Assembly (NCBI GenBank): GCA_900540905.1 | Contig: UQHR01000029.1 | Coordinates: 1 to 29,988, forward strand | DNA: 29,988 bases | Source of the DNA: an uncultured Collinsella sp. | GTDB lineage: Bacteria; Actinomycetota; Coriobacteriia; Coriobacteriales; Coriobacteriaceae | Direction: 5' to 3' | In this document: piece after piece, positions 1 through 8,490 of the stretch | Layout: each line of letters begins with the position of its first letter | How positions within the stretch are numbered: position 1 is the first letter of the stretch | Program-made: the position numbers and the translations under genes | The notes under the pieces: generated by a model | What the model saw: only the letters and a program-made list of their open reading frames with translations | What the model was told of the DNA's origin: nothing | Database searches by the model: none

Positions 1-126
1 CGCCGGGCCGACTCACTTCGGATCGGGCGCTACACCAACTTTCTCGACACTACCGGCCTCACTAACTTTCCTATTAGATTAAGTGAGCGATCAAGGAATC
101 GCACCCCTCCCTGCCGCGTTGCCGCA
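1..126. other. Left-edge stretch without a supported gene
   Basis: No gene can be supported here. A plus-strand frame is open from base 1 to a TGA at 235-237, but it has no start codon in the window and runs into the palindrome at 127-259, so its translation is rich in Arg and Pro and resembles no family I know. A short dyad (109-114 with 124-129) abuts the palindrome. This may be the flank of a repeated intergenic element or the tail of a gene outside the window. Confidence 0.4.
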
Positions 127-259
127 GGGCCCGCGCTGGACTTAGTTTTCAGAACATTCCGCAGACCATGGAAACCCCCTTATCCGCGGCTCCGAAGGAG
201 CAGGATAAGGGGGTTTCCATGGTCGAGGACGTTCTGAAAACTAAGTCCAGCACGGGCCC
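127..259. repeat. Large two-part palindrome downstream of oppF
   Basis: Outer arms 127-155 and 231-259 are complementary over 29 bases with one mismatch (134/252). After asymmetric internal loops (156-164 and 224-230) a second perfect 21-base pair of arms follows (165-185 with 203-223), capped by a 5-bp stem with a GAA loop (189-193 and 197-201). The structure begins 17 bases after the oppF stop. It could act as an mRNA 3'-end stabiliser or terminator, but no T-run follows it on the minus strand, and its size suggests a REP- or MITE-like element. Because of the symmetry both strands encode a short peptide beginning METPLS and containing DKGVSMV. I do not regard either as a gene. Confidence 0.8.
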
Positions 260-275
260 GGACGATAACAACCGG

Positions 276-1304
276 CTACAGGTCGATGTGCGATTCCTTG
301 ATCGGGAACGGCTCCGCGAAGTGGCACGCGCAGCAGTGGCCCGGTGCGACTTCCTTAAACTCGGGAAGCTTCTCAGAGCAGATACCCTGAGCGATTGGGC
401 AGCGAGTGTGGAAACGGCAACCGGTCGGCGGATCCAGCGGTGACGGCGGATCGCCGGCGAGGATGATGCGCTTGCGGGTCTTCTGGATATCAGGATCGGG
501 CACCGGCACGGCAGACAACAGCGACTGCGTGTACGGATGGTGAGGCTCGCTGTAGAGCGTCTTCCAGTCCGAAACCTCGACCATCTTGCCCAGATACATA
601 ACGGCAACGCGATCAGAAATGTGCTGCACGACGGAGAGGTCGTGAGCAATGAAGAGATAAGCAGTACCGAACTTATCCTGAAGCTCCTTCAGCAGGTTCA
701 AAACCTGGGCCTGAATGGAAACGTCAAGTGCAGAGACAGGCTCGTCGCAGATGATCAGCTTGGGCTTCAGAGCGAACGCGCGGGCAATGCCGACACGCTG
801 ACGCTGACCGCCGGAGAACTCGTGCGGATAGCGGTTGATGTGCTCGGGGTTCAGACCGACGACGTCCAGCAGCTCGCGGACGCGCTCGATACGCTCCTCC
901 TTGGTGCCCACGCCGTGAATGGTCATGGGCTCGGAGACGATCTCGCCAATGGTCATACGAGGGTTCAGCGAAGCATAAGGATCCTGAAAGATAAACTGCA
1001 TCTCGCGACGCATGTCCTTGATCTCATGCTTGCTCATCTCGGCAACATCTTTGCCCTGGAAGAACACCTTACCGGCGGTCGGCTTGGTCAAGCGCATGAT
1101 GGTGCGACCCGTCGTGGACTTACCGCAACCAGACTCACCAACCAGACCAAAGGTCTCGCCAGGATAAATCTCAAAAGAGATGTCATTTACAGCAGAGACG
1201 ACACGCTTGGAAAAACGCTTGGCGAACATGCCGGACTCAGCGGGGAACTCCTTAGAGAGGTGCTCGACCTTCAGCAACGGAGTACGCTCGTTGGTATCTG
1301 CCAT
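276..1304 (-). CDS. oppF: Oligopeptide ABC transporter ATPase OppF
   Basis: This is one of the two ATPases that power the peptide importer at the inner face of the membrane. The 342-residue protein has a Walker A motif GESGCGKST at residues 56-64, the signature FSGGQRQRVGIARA, Walker B LIICDEP and the ALDVS D-loop. It ends in the oligopeptide/dipeptide C-terminal domain, with HHPYTQSLLSAVP and a cysteine-rich tail (CRFHTRCPIAQGIC, later CCAC) of the kind that binds a 4Fe-4S cluster in DppD-type ATPases. The ATG overlaps the oppD stop by one base (TAATG) and has GGAGG upstream. It is the last gene of oppABCDF. Placement as OppF rather than OppD rests on position and the Cys-Gly-Lys form of Walker A. 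Confidence 0.93.
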   Translation of the reverse strand: MADTNERTPLLKVEHLSKEFPAESGMFAKRFSKRVVSAVNDISFEIYPGETFGLVGESGCGKSTTGRTIMRLTKPTAGKVFFQGKDVAEMSKHEIKDMRREMQFIFQDPYASLNPRMTIGEIVSEPMTIHGVGTKEERIERVRELLDVVGLNPEHINRYPHEFSGGQRQRVGIARAFALKPKLIICDEPVSALDVSIQAQVLNLLKELQDKFGTAYLFIAHDLSVVQHISDRVAVMYLGKMVEVSDWKTLYSEPHHPYTQSLLSAVPVPDPDIQKTRKRIILAGDPPSPLDPPTGCRFHTRCPIAQGICSEKLPEFKEVAPGHCCACHFAEPFPIKESHIDL

Positions 1305-2395
1305 TACGCCTCGCCTCCCTTCTTGGAATCCTTGCGCGTACGGGACGTCTCAGGAGCGTTCTTGAGAAACTCGGGGTCACCGGAGTAGTGGCACGCAGAG
1401 TAATGACCAGACTCGGTGACAACGCGCTCGGGGCGCTGCTTGCGGCACTTATCGGTCGCATAGGGACAACGAGGCGAGAACACGCAGCCCTCGGGCAGGT
1501 TCATGAGCGAAGGCGGGTTGCCGTGAATCGGCGTAAGCGGCTTCTTCTCTTCGATGGCCTGCTCCGGGATGGAGCGGATAAGGCCCCAGGTGTAGGGGTG
1601 GCGGCTCTCGTAGAAGATTTCCTCAGCAGTACCGAACTCGACGGGACGGCCGGCGTACATAACCATGATCTTGTCGGCCATGTCGGCGACGACGCCCAGG
1701 TCATGGGTAATCATGATGATGGCGTTGCCGTTCTTCTCCTGCATTTCCTGCATAAGCTCAATAATCTGAGCCTGGATGGTAACGTCCAGAGCCGTCGTGG
1801 GCTCGTCGGCAATCAGAATATCGGGATCGCAGGCAAGAGCCATGGCAATCATGACGCGCTGACGCATACCGCCAGAGAACTGGTGCGGATACTCATTGAC
1901 GCGCTTCTCGGGCTCGGGAATGCCAACGAGGTCCAAAAGCTCGGTGGCGCGCTTGAGCGCCTCCTGCTTGGAGTAGCCACGGTGCAGACGAAGGCCCTCG
2001 CCTACCTGCTTGCCGATCTTATAGACCGGGTTCAAGGAGGTCATAGGATCCTGGAAGATCATCGCGATATCGTTACCGCGAATGTGCTGCATCTCTTCCT
2101 CGGTCATCTCGAGGATGGAGCGGCCGCGATAGCGAACGTCGCCGCCCTCGATCTTTCCCGGAGGCATCGAGATAAGGCCCATGATGGTCATGGCGGTCAC
2201 GGACTTACCGGAGCCGGATTCACCGACGACTCCCAGGGTCTCGCCGCGATCGAGCGTGTAGGAGACACCGTCGACAGCGCGAACGACTCCATCCTCGGTG
2301 TGGAAATACATCTTTAGGTCATCGACCTCGAGCAGATGCTGGCCCTCGGGAACCGGCTGGTCCTTCAGGTCCACATAGTTCTTGTTCTTCTTCAT
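1304..2395 (-). CDS. oppD: Oligopeptide ABC transporter ATPase OppD
   Basis: This is the second ATPase of the peptide importer, pairing with OppF. The 363 residues include Walker A GESGSGKS at 58-65, the signature FSGGMRQRVMIAMALA, Walker B ILIADEP and ALDVT, then the C-terminal oligopeptide domain (RHPYTWGLIRSIP) with the cysteine motif CVFSPRCPYATDKC and a final CHY. The start lies two bases after the oppC stop, so translation is probably coupled; its ribosome site (AAGGA) lies in the oppC end. The N-terminus carries about 20 polar residues before the nucleotide-binding domain begins. The order oppA-B-C-D-F matches the standard operon. Confidence 0.93.
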   Translation of the reverse strand: MKKNKNYVDLKDQPVPEGQHLLEVDDLKMYFHTEDGVVRAVDGVSYTLDRGETLGVVGESGSGKSVTAMTIMGLISMPPGKIEGGDVRYRGRSILEMTEEEMQHIRGNDIAMIFQDPMTSLNPVYKIGKQVGEGLRLHRGYSKQEALKRATELLDLVGIPEPEKRVNEYPHQFSGGMRQRVMIAMALACDPDILIADEPTTALDVTIQAQIIELMQEMQEKNGNAIIMITHDLGVVADMADKIMVMYAGRPVEFGTAEEIFYESRHPYTWGLIRSIPEQAIEEKKPLTPIHGNPPSLMNLPEGCVFSPRCPYATDKCRKQRPERVVTESGHYSACHYSGDPEFLKNAPETSRTRKDSKKGGEA

Positions 2396-2397
2396 CC

Positions 2398-3333
2398 TTA
2401 TGCGTCCTTCATCTTGACGTCGAGGGCGTCGCGCAGACCGTCACCCAACAGGGTGAAGGCGAGCACCGTCGAGAGAATTGCCAGACCGGGCATGATCATC
2501 ATCCACGGAGCAGTCAGAAGATACTGCTGACCGTCCTGAATCATGGAGCCCCACGAAGGCGTAGGCGGAATAACGCCCATGCCGAGGAAGGACAGAGCGG
2601 ACTCGGTCAGAATGGCGCCACCAATGTTCATGGTCGCGTAGACCACGATGGAGGCGACGGAGTTCGGGAAGATGTGACGCACGACGATACGAGCATCAGA
2701 TGCACCCATCGCGCGCGCAGCATCAACATAGTCGTTTTCCTTGACCGTCAAGATTGCAGAGCGGAAGACGCGCGCAATCGAAGGCCAGCCAAGAATGCCG
2801 ATGGCGATAAAGACGTTCTGAAGACCACGGCCGATAACGGCGATCATGGCGACAACGAACAGCACGTACGGGAACGCCAGGAAGATGTCCGCACAGCGCA
2901 TGATGATCGTATCCCAGATGCCGCCGTAGAAACCGGCCAGAGCACCCATGACCAGACCAATCAGCGTGGAGATCGCGGTGGCCATAATTCCGACGGACAG
3001 CGAAACGCGCGCACCGTAGATAACGCGGACGAGAATGTCACGACCAAGGGCGTCGGTGCCAAACGGGTGCTCGGCACACGGAGCCAGCAGCGACGTCTCG
3101 GCCATGGTGGTCGAGTCGGAAGCTGTCGGCGAACCGAGCCAGGGCTTAGCCCACAGATCTGCGGTCAGGGCAACCACAACGACGATGATGATCCAGCAGA
3201 CACCGATAACGGCGAGCTTGTTCTTGCGAAGACGCTTAAAAGCGTCGCCCCACAGCGTGCGGGACTTGGCGGGAGCAGATGCGGCCTTGGTGGCGGTAGC
3301 CTGCTCCTGAGACTGAGAATCAGTTTCCTGCAT
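2398..3333 (-). CDS. oppC: Oligopeptide ABC transporter permease OppC
   Basis: This integral membrane subunit forms the translocation channel with OppB. The 311-residue protein has a polar N-terminal tail of about 35 residues, a first membrane helix (LAVIGVCWIIIVVVVAL), the OppC-typical FGTDALGRDILVRVIYGARVSLSVG segment before the core, and the EAA coupling loop DYVDAARAMGASDARIVVRH that docks on the ATPase. A conserved LSFLGMGVIPPTPSWG stretch near the C-terminus is also typical of the family. An AGGGGGG ribosome site lies upstream, 14 bases separate it from oppB, and only 2 bases separate it from oppD. Confidence 0.93.
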   Translation of the reverse strand: MQETDSQSQEQATATKAASAPAKSRTLWGDAFKRLRKNKLAVIGVCWIIIVVVVALTADLWAKPWLGSPTASDSTTMAETSLLAPCAEHPFGTDALGRDILVRVIYGARVSLSVGIMATAISTLIGLVMGALAGFYGGIWDTIIMRCADIFLAFPYVLFVVAMIAVIGRGLQNVFIAIGILGWPSIARVFRSAILTVKENDYVDAARAMGASDARIVVRHIFPNSVASIVVYATMNIGGAILTESALSFLGMGVIPPTPSWGSMIQDGQQYLLTAPWMMIMPGLAILSTVLAFTLLGDGLRDALDVKMKDA

Positions 3334-3347
3334 GAGACGTACCCCCC

Positions 3348-4385
3348 TTAGGCCTTATCCGACGGACCGCCAAGGCGGATGCGCGGGTCGAGGAATGCAT
3401 AGCTAATGTCGACGAGTAGGTTGATCACCATGACGACGACGACGATGAGCGTAACGCCGCCCATAACGATGGGCCAGTCGCGCATGCTAATGGCGCGATA
3501 GACCTCATAGCCGATACCGGGCCAGTTAAAGACCGTCTCGGTCAGGATGGCGCCCGAAAGCATGCCGCCAAAGTCGACACCAATATAGGTAACGACGGGG
3601 ATGAGTGCATTCTTAAGCGCATGCTTGACGATGATCGCGCGATTGGAGAGACCCTTGGCCTTGGCCGTGCGGATGTAATCCTGGTTCATGACGTCAAGCA
3701 GCTGCGAGCGCATGATGCGCGCAGCATAAGCGGTCGAAACCGAAGCCAGCGTAATGGTCGGAAGCACATAGTGCATCCAATCCTGATACTGAGAGCTGGA
3801 ACCGCCGGCACCCGAGATCGGCATGGAGATTGCACCGCCCGTGGCGTCCTTGAGGATGACGCCAAAGAACAGCTGCAGCAACATACCGAGCCAGAAGGCC
3901 GGGACCGCAACGAGGATCGACGTGGTGAGCGTTACCAAAATATCCCAGAAGGAATAACGCTTTACCGCCGAAATGATACCCGCACCGATACCCATAATTG
4001 CCTCGAGCACGATGGCGCACGCGGCAAGTTTGACCGTATACGGATACTTCTGGGCAAAGATATCCGTAACCGGCAGCTTGCGCTGATACGAATTGCCCAG
4101 ATCGCCATGAAGCAGGCCGTTCATGTAATACAAGTAACGGTCCACGAGCGACGTTTGAACGGGATCGCCGTTCTCGTCAAGGATCGCATTGCCGTCCTCG
4201 TCCGACTGGACCAGGTGATAGCGAACGCGAAGCTGAAGCTCCACCTCGGGGGACAGAGCCTTGTCTCCACCGATCAGCTTGATCGGATCTCCCGGCACGA
4301 TATTCTGGAGGGCGAACAGAATCAGCGTAACGCCCAAAAATACCGGGATGAACTGAAGCACACGTTTAACGATGTACTTACCCAT
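3348..4385 (-). CDS. oppB: Oligopeptide ABC transporter permease OppB
   Basis: This is the other channel subunit of the peptide importer. It starts in the classical way (MGKYIVKRVLQFIPVFLGVT), with a first helix followed by an extracytoplasmic region, then the five-helix core with EAA loop QDYIRTAKAKGLSNRAIIVK and the family segment TVFNWPGIGYEVYRAI. At 345 residues it is longer than the usual 305-320. The extra length is mostly an acidic insertion at about residues 60-82 (containing SDEDGNAILDENGDP) in the first extracytoplasmic loop. The ribosome site is GGGGAG. A 156-base gap with a hairpin separates it from oppA. Confidence 0.93.
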   Translation of the reverse strand: MGKYIVKRVLQFIPVFLGVTLILFALQNIVPGDPIKLIGGDKALSPEVELQLRVRYHLVQSDEDGNAILDENGDPVQTSLVDRYLYYMNGLLHGDLGNSYQRKLPVTDIFAQKYPYTVKLAACAIVLEAIMGIGAGIISAVKRYSFWDILVTLTTSILVAVPAFWLGMLLQLFFGVILKDATGGAISMPISGAGGSSSQYQDWMHYVLPTITLASVSTAYAARIMRSQLLDVMNQDYIRTAKAKGLSNRAIIVKHALKNALIPVVTYIGVDFGGMLSGAILTETVFNWPGIGYEVYRAISMRDWPIVMGGVTLIVVVVMVINLLVDISYAFLDPRIRLGGPSDKA

Positions 4386-4415
4386 ACCACTCCCCTATCT
4401 AGGGATTAACCTAAA

Positions 4416-4445
4416 TGGGATGCCGATCGCCAGACCGGCATCCCA
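4416..4445 (-). terminator. Hairpin between oppA and oppB, probable attenuator
   Basis: A perfect 10-bp stem (4416-4425 with 4436-4445) encloses a 10-base loop. On the minus strand it is followed only by TTTAGG, a weak T-tract, so it is more likely a partial terminator or mRNA-stabilising hairpin than a full stop. Such a site would let oppA be expressed above oppBCDF, as usual for binding-protein transporters. Confidence 0.6.
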
Positions 4446-4541
4446 AAATTACCATCAGCCAGTTTACCCCAGGTTAGGGAGAACTGTATGTTTCCCATGA
4501 GGTCTACGTAAATACTTGACCCTCACGGAAGCTGCAAACTC

Positions 4542-6218
4542 TTAGGCGAGCTCAGCGGTACCCAGCTCGGCGTGCTTCTGCGGATCGACATAGAGGTGCT
4601 TGATGCGATCGGAGCCGACGATGGTGTGCGTGTAGAACATCACCGGGATGACCGGGCAGTCGGCAGCGACCATAGCGTCGGCCTCCTGCATCTTAGCGAC
4701 GCGCTCTTCGTCGTCAACAGTAGTGCGAGCCTCGTTGACCTTGGCGTCGAACTCGGGGTTGTTGTAACCGGAACGGTTGTCGCCACCGAGGGAGTCGGAG
4801 TGGAACAGCGGATACAGGAAGTTGTCCATAATCGGGTAGTCGGCAATCCAACCCAGACGACCGAACTGATAGTTAAAGTTCTGATACTGCTCGAGCAGGG
4901 CAGACCACTCAGGGGTATCGGAGACAGCGGTAACGCCGACCTTGGCGAGGTCGCCGATGATGGACTCCATGATCTCCTTGTGACCGCCGTCCTGGTTGTA
5001 GGACAGGGTCACGCTAATGCCACGATCCCCGTTAGCGCCAGCGGGAGCAACCTTGTCGAGGTACTCGTTAGCCTTGTCGACATCGTAGGCGCAGAACTCC
5101 CATGCGCCCTCCTTGTAGCCATCGATGCCCGGAGGAACAATGCCGTCGGCAGGGGTACGGGTACCCTTGAAGATGGTCTTGCAGATGGCCTCACGGTTGA
5201 TGGCCAGGGAGATGCCCCTGCGCAGGTCGGCGTTGTTGAACGGCTCGGCCGTGGTGTTGCAGGTCAGATAGTACGTGGAAGGCTCGGCGCCGAGCAGCAT
5301 GCGCTCGCCGTCACCCATGGTGTAGCCGTCCTTGGACACGCCGCGATCCTTCTTGGCGGCATCGATCTGAGCGACGGGAACGTCGCAGACATCGAGGTTA
5401 CCGGCCTGGAACTCCTTGTAAGCAGTCTCCATGTCCTTGATGACCTGGAAGTGGATGCCATCGATCTTGGCCTTGTCGCCATAGTAATCGTCGAACTTCT
5501 TGAGGTTGATCTCCTGGCCATCCTCCCACTTGCCGTCCATCATGAACGGGCCGTTACCGACCGGTGCAAGATAGAAGCTCTTGGCATCGGACTCGGCGCA
5601 CTCGGGAACCGGGGCCAGAGCCGGGTGAGAGGCGACGAAGGGGAAGTCGGCGTAAGCGGAAGACAGCTTGACGACGAGGGTCTCATCGTCGGGGCAGGTA
5701 ACACCGCTGAGCTCGGTAGCGTTACCGGCAAGCAGATCGTCATAGCCCTCGACCATGGAAAGGTGATAGGAGACCTCGGAAGGGCCATACTCGGTAGCGA
5801 TGGCCGACTTGGTGTTGACCAGACGCTCCCAACCGAGCTTGAAGGACTTGGAGGTAACGTCGTCACCGTTGTGGAACTTGGCCTTCTTGATCTTGAAGGT
5901 AAACTCGGTGGCGTCGTCGTTGGCCTCAAAGGACTCGCAAGCCAGCGGAACGATCTCGCCCTTCTCGGCGTCATAAGAGGTCAGAGCGTCAAAGAGCTGG
6001 TACTCGACCTGAGTGCCCTGGTCCTCCTGGACATTGTAGGGGTCGATGCAGACCGGGTTGTTGATGTAGAAGTTCAGCGTCGAACCGGACTCAGAACCGG
6101 AAGCGTCGCCACCCTTCTTGCCGCATGCGGCAAGAAAAGCCATGGAGCTCGCAGCAAGGGTGCCGCCAACAAAGGCGCGACGACCCATAACGGGCTGGTG
6201 GAACATAGAATCAGCCAT
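4542..6218 (-). CDS. oppA: Oligopeptide-binding lipoprotein OppA
   Basis: This extracellular, membrane-anchored receptor delivers peptides to OppBC. The start at 6218 is chosen because AAGGAGG lies six bases upstream; a longer frame from 6266 has no such site. The 558-residue product has a lipoprotein signal with the twin-arginine sequence GRRAFVGG (residues 12-19) and a lipobox LAAC with Cys at 32, suggesting Tat export. The mature part is a solute-binding family 5 protein with VEYQLFDALTSYD, SPFMMDGKW-like (NGPFMMDGKW) and FNNADLRRGISLAINREAI segments. Two hundred forty AT-rich bases upstream must hold the promoter, but I see no convincing -35/-10 pair there. It could instead bind another peptide-like ligand; operon context favours peptides. 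Confidence 0.92.
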   Translation of the reverse strand: MADSMFHQPVMGRRAFVGGTLAASSMAFLAACGKKGGDASGSESGSTLNFYINNPVCIDPYNVQEDQGTQVEYQLFDALTSYDAEKGEIVPLACESFEANDDATEFTFKIKKAKFHNGDDVTSKSFKLGWERLVNTKSAIATEYGPSEVSYHLSMVEGYDDLLAGNATELSGVTCPDDETLVVKLSSAYADFPFVASHPALAPVPECAESDAKSFYLAPVGNGPFMMDGKWEDGQEINLKKFDDYYGDKAKIDGIHFQVIKDMETAYKEFQAGNLDVCDVPVAQIDAAKKDRGVSKDGYTMGDGERMLLGAEPSTYYLTCNTTAEPFNNADLRRGISLAINREAICKTIFKGTRTPADGIVPPGIDGYKEGAWEFCAYDVDKANEYLDKVAPAGANGDRGISVTLSYNQDGGHKEIMESIIGDLAKVGVTAVSDTPEWSALLEQYQNFNYQFGRLGWIADYPIMDNFLYPLFHSDSLGGDNRSGYNNPEFDAKVNEARTTVDDEERVAKMQEADAMVAADCPVIPVMFYTHTIVGSDRIKHLYVDPQKHAELGTAELA

Positions 6219-6459
6219 GCCATCCTCCTTATGAGATAGGACAAAGAAATGTTCAGTCGGACACATGTCGAAACAATCCGATCCGAACCATCAAAACGCC
6301 GCCCGCTGCTATGGCTGGTTATGCACAACGGACCAACGTTTTGTAATACAGTAGCGCATTTTGTACACGATTTGGGGCTAATTCCGGTTAACGGTCGAGA
6401 ATTTCTTTAGTTGGGCGAAGTATGTGAGGATATTTTGACTCTGTTACAAATATGTAAAC

Positions 6460-6491
6460 AAAAAGGGTCCCGCACTTACGGGACCCTTTTT
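6460..6491 (-). terminator. Intrinsic terminator after secG
   Basis: A perfect 13-bp stem (6460-6472 with 6479-6491) and 6-base loop, with A5 on one side and T5 on the other, so it can work in both directions. It lies 21 bases after the secG stop and separates secG from oppA. Confidence 0.92.
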
Positions 6492-6512
6492 GAATATTTA
6501 TGCGGCTCGTGC

Positions 6513-6767
6513 TTAGTAGCCGACGATGCCCTGCGGGAAGAAGAACATGCACAGCACGACGCACACGGCAAACACGACAGCCATGATGACGGTCAGGCGG
6601 TCGAGGTTCTGTTCCATAACGCCTGTGGCAGAGCTGGAGTTATACAGCGAGCTAGCAATCATATCCGAAACGCCGGTACCCTTACCGGAATGCATCAGGA
6701 CGAGAATCGTCAGCGCCACGGCAGAGACAGCCCAAACGACAAACAGAAGAATCTGGAACGGACCCAT
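6513..6767 (-). CDS. secG: Protein-export membrane protein SecG
   Basis: This small subunit of the SecYEG translocon assists SecA-driven export. The 84-residue protein shows the two SecG membrane helices (about residues 5-24 and 58-77), separated by a cytoplasmic loop with the family hallmark LVLMHSGKGTG, followed by a Gly/Ser-rich stretch. AAGGAG lies eight bases upstream of the ATG. Its place downstream of tpiA is the classic actinobacterial pgk-tpi-secG order, here with gpmI and a strong terminator in between, so secG must have its own promoter in 6768-6874. I could not identify that promoter with confidence. Confidence 0.9.
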   Translation of the reverse strand: MGPFQILLFVVWAVSAVALTILVLMHSGKGTGVSDMIASSLYNSSSATGVMEQNLDRLTVIMAVVFAVCVVLCMFFFPQGIVGY

Positions 6768-6874
6768 AGATAAGCTCCTTAATAGAACAGTTCAAACTCC
6801 AGTACTGTACCACAATCCCCCGCTCTCCCCTACCTGCCACTCAAGGACGGGGTGGAAATGGCAGAAATACCAAA

Positions 6875-6906
6875 AAGGGGGTTGTCCGGTTGTGGACAAC
6901 CCCCTT
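6875..6906 (-). terminator. Intrinsic terminator after gpmI
   Basis: A perfect 13-bp stem (6875-6887 with 6894-6906) with a 6-base loop, followed on the minus strand by T5. It ends the pgk-tpiA-gpmI transcript 25 bases after the gpmI stop. Confidence 0.92.
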
Positions 6907-6931
6907 ACTAGAAAACGGTATTTGTTTTCTC

Positions 6932-8485
6932 TTAGGCCTCGGTGGCGAGCACGCGACCCGTCATCTCGGCGGAAGGCTCAATACCAGCCATGGTGAGCAT
7001 GGTCGGAGCGATATCGGAAAGACGGCCGTCCTCGATACCGGCGAGCTTGGCCTTCTCATCAACGATGATGAACGGCACACGGTTGGTGGTGTGAGCCGTG
7101 AACGGATGCTTGGAACCGTCGGAAGCAACGTCAAACATGTGGTCGGCGTTGCCGTGGTCGGCGGTGATCAGCGCAAAGCCACCCTTGGCGAGAATCGCCG
7201 GGACAACCTTGGACAGGGCATCGTCAACAGCCTCGACGGCCTTAACGGCGGCGTCGAAGACACCAGTGTGACCAACCATGTCGCAGTTCGCGAAGTTCAC
7301 GATGTAGAAATCAGCGCGATCCTCGTTAATAGCGGCGACGAGCTTCTCGGTAACCTCGGGAGCGCTCATCTCAGGCTGCAGATCGTAGGTAGCGACCTTG
7401 GGGGAAGCGACGAGCACGCGCTCCTCGCCCTCCTTGGGCTCCTCGATGCCGCCGTTGAGGAAGAACGTCACGTGGGCGTACTTCTCAGTCTCGGCGGTGT
7501 GCAGCTGCTTCAGGCCATTGGCGGCGATAACGTCAGCCAGAACGTTCTCGGGGAACGTCTTGGGGAAGGCGACCTCGACGTCAAACGTCGGATCGTACTC
7601 GGTCATCGTCACAAAGTGCGAAAGCTTAATCTGCTCGCGCTCAAAGCCGTCGAACTCCTTGTCCGTGAACACGCGGGTCATCTGACGTGCGCGGTCGGGA
7701 CGGAAGTTGAAGAAAATAGCCGCGTCGCCCTCGTGGATGCCCTCGTTGTGGGCAGCGAAGGGCTCGACGAACTCGTCGCCGCGCGGGTCCTTCTCGTAGT
7801 AGGCCTTGATACCGGCAACGGGGTCGGTATCAGCATCGGACGCGTTGACCATGACGTCGTAGGCGCGCTGGATGCGCTCCCAACGGTTGTCGCGGTCCAT
7901 CGCCCAATAACGGCCCGAGACGGTGGCAACGCGAGCGTCGCAACCGGTCTCCTCGGAAATCTTGGCCAAGAAGGCGCAGAACTCACTCATGTAACCGGCA
8001 CCGGACTGCGGGTCAACGTCGCGGCCATCCATGAAGGCGTGGACGCGAACGGTCTTGACACCATGCTCGGCAGCCATCTTGACCAGAGCCTCGACGTGGT
8101 TCATGTGGGAGTGAACGCCGCCAGGGCTCATAAGGCCCATGAGGTGGAGAGTCTTGCCGTCAGCCTTGACATCGTCCATGGCCTTGACGAAAACCTCGTT
8201 CTTGGCGATGGAGCCGTCCTTGATGGCATTGTTGATGCGCGAAAGCTCCTGGAACACGATGCGACCGGCACCGATGTTGAGGTGACCCACCTCGGAGTTG
8301 CCCATCTGGCCGTCGGGAAGGCCCACGTCCTCGCCCGAAGCACCGAGCGTGGTGTGAGGATACTTCTCGTACAGGCCATCAAGGAAGGGCGTCTTGGCAG
8401 CGGCGACGGCGTTCTCGCCATCAGCCGGAGCCAGGCCGCAGCCGTCCATGATAATCAGGAGCGCAGGAAGATGACGTTGTGCCAT
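6932..8485 (-). CDS. gpmI: 2,3-bisphosphoglycerate-independent phosphoglycerate mutase
   Basis: It interconverts 3- and 2-phosphoglycerate in lower glycolysis, using two manganese ions and a phosphoserine intermediate. The 517-residue length fits the family (about 510). The metal ligand Asp14 lies in LLIIMDGCG, the nucleophile Ser64 in GQMGNSEVGH, and the conserved HAFMDGRDVDP, NFRPDRARQ, GHTGVFDAA and TADHGNADHM segments are all present in the alkaline-phosphatase-like fold. The start lies five bases after the tpiA stop, in one operon with pgk and tpiA. Few actinobacterial clusters carry a mutase between tpi and secG, so this arrangement may mark the lineage. Confidence 0.95.
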   Translation of the reverse strand: MAQRHLPALLIIMDGCGLAPADGENAVAAAKTPFLDGLYEKYPHTTLGASGEDVGLPDGQMGNSEVGHLNIGAGRIVFQELSRINNAIKDGSIAKNEVFVKAMDDVKADGKTLHLMGLMSPGGVHSHMNHVEALVKMAAEHGVKTVRVHAFMDGRDVDPQSGAGYMSEFCAFLAKISEETGCDARVATVSGRYWAMDRDNRWERIQRAYDVMVNASDADTDPVAGIKAYYEKDPRGDEFVEPFAAHNEGIHEGDAAIFFNFRPDRARQMTRVFTDKEFDGFEREQIKLSHFVTMTEYDPTFDVEVAFPKTFPENVLADVIAANGLKQLHTAETEKYAHVTFFLNGGIEEPKEGEERVLVASPKVATYDLQPEMSAPEVTEKLVAAINEDRADFYIVNFANCDMVGHTGVFDAAVKAVEAVDDALSKVVPAILAKGGFALITADHGNADHMFDVASDGSKHPFTAHTTNRVPFIIVDEKAKLAGIEDGRLSDIAPTMLTMAGIEPSAEMTGRVLATEA

Positions 8486-8490
8486 ATGTC

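Noticed and set aside
168..443. Plus-strand frame of 91 codons beginning METPLSAAP
   Set aside because: Its start is in the palindrome and its remainder is antisense to the end of oppF; no ribosome site is seen.
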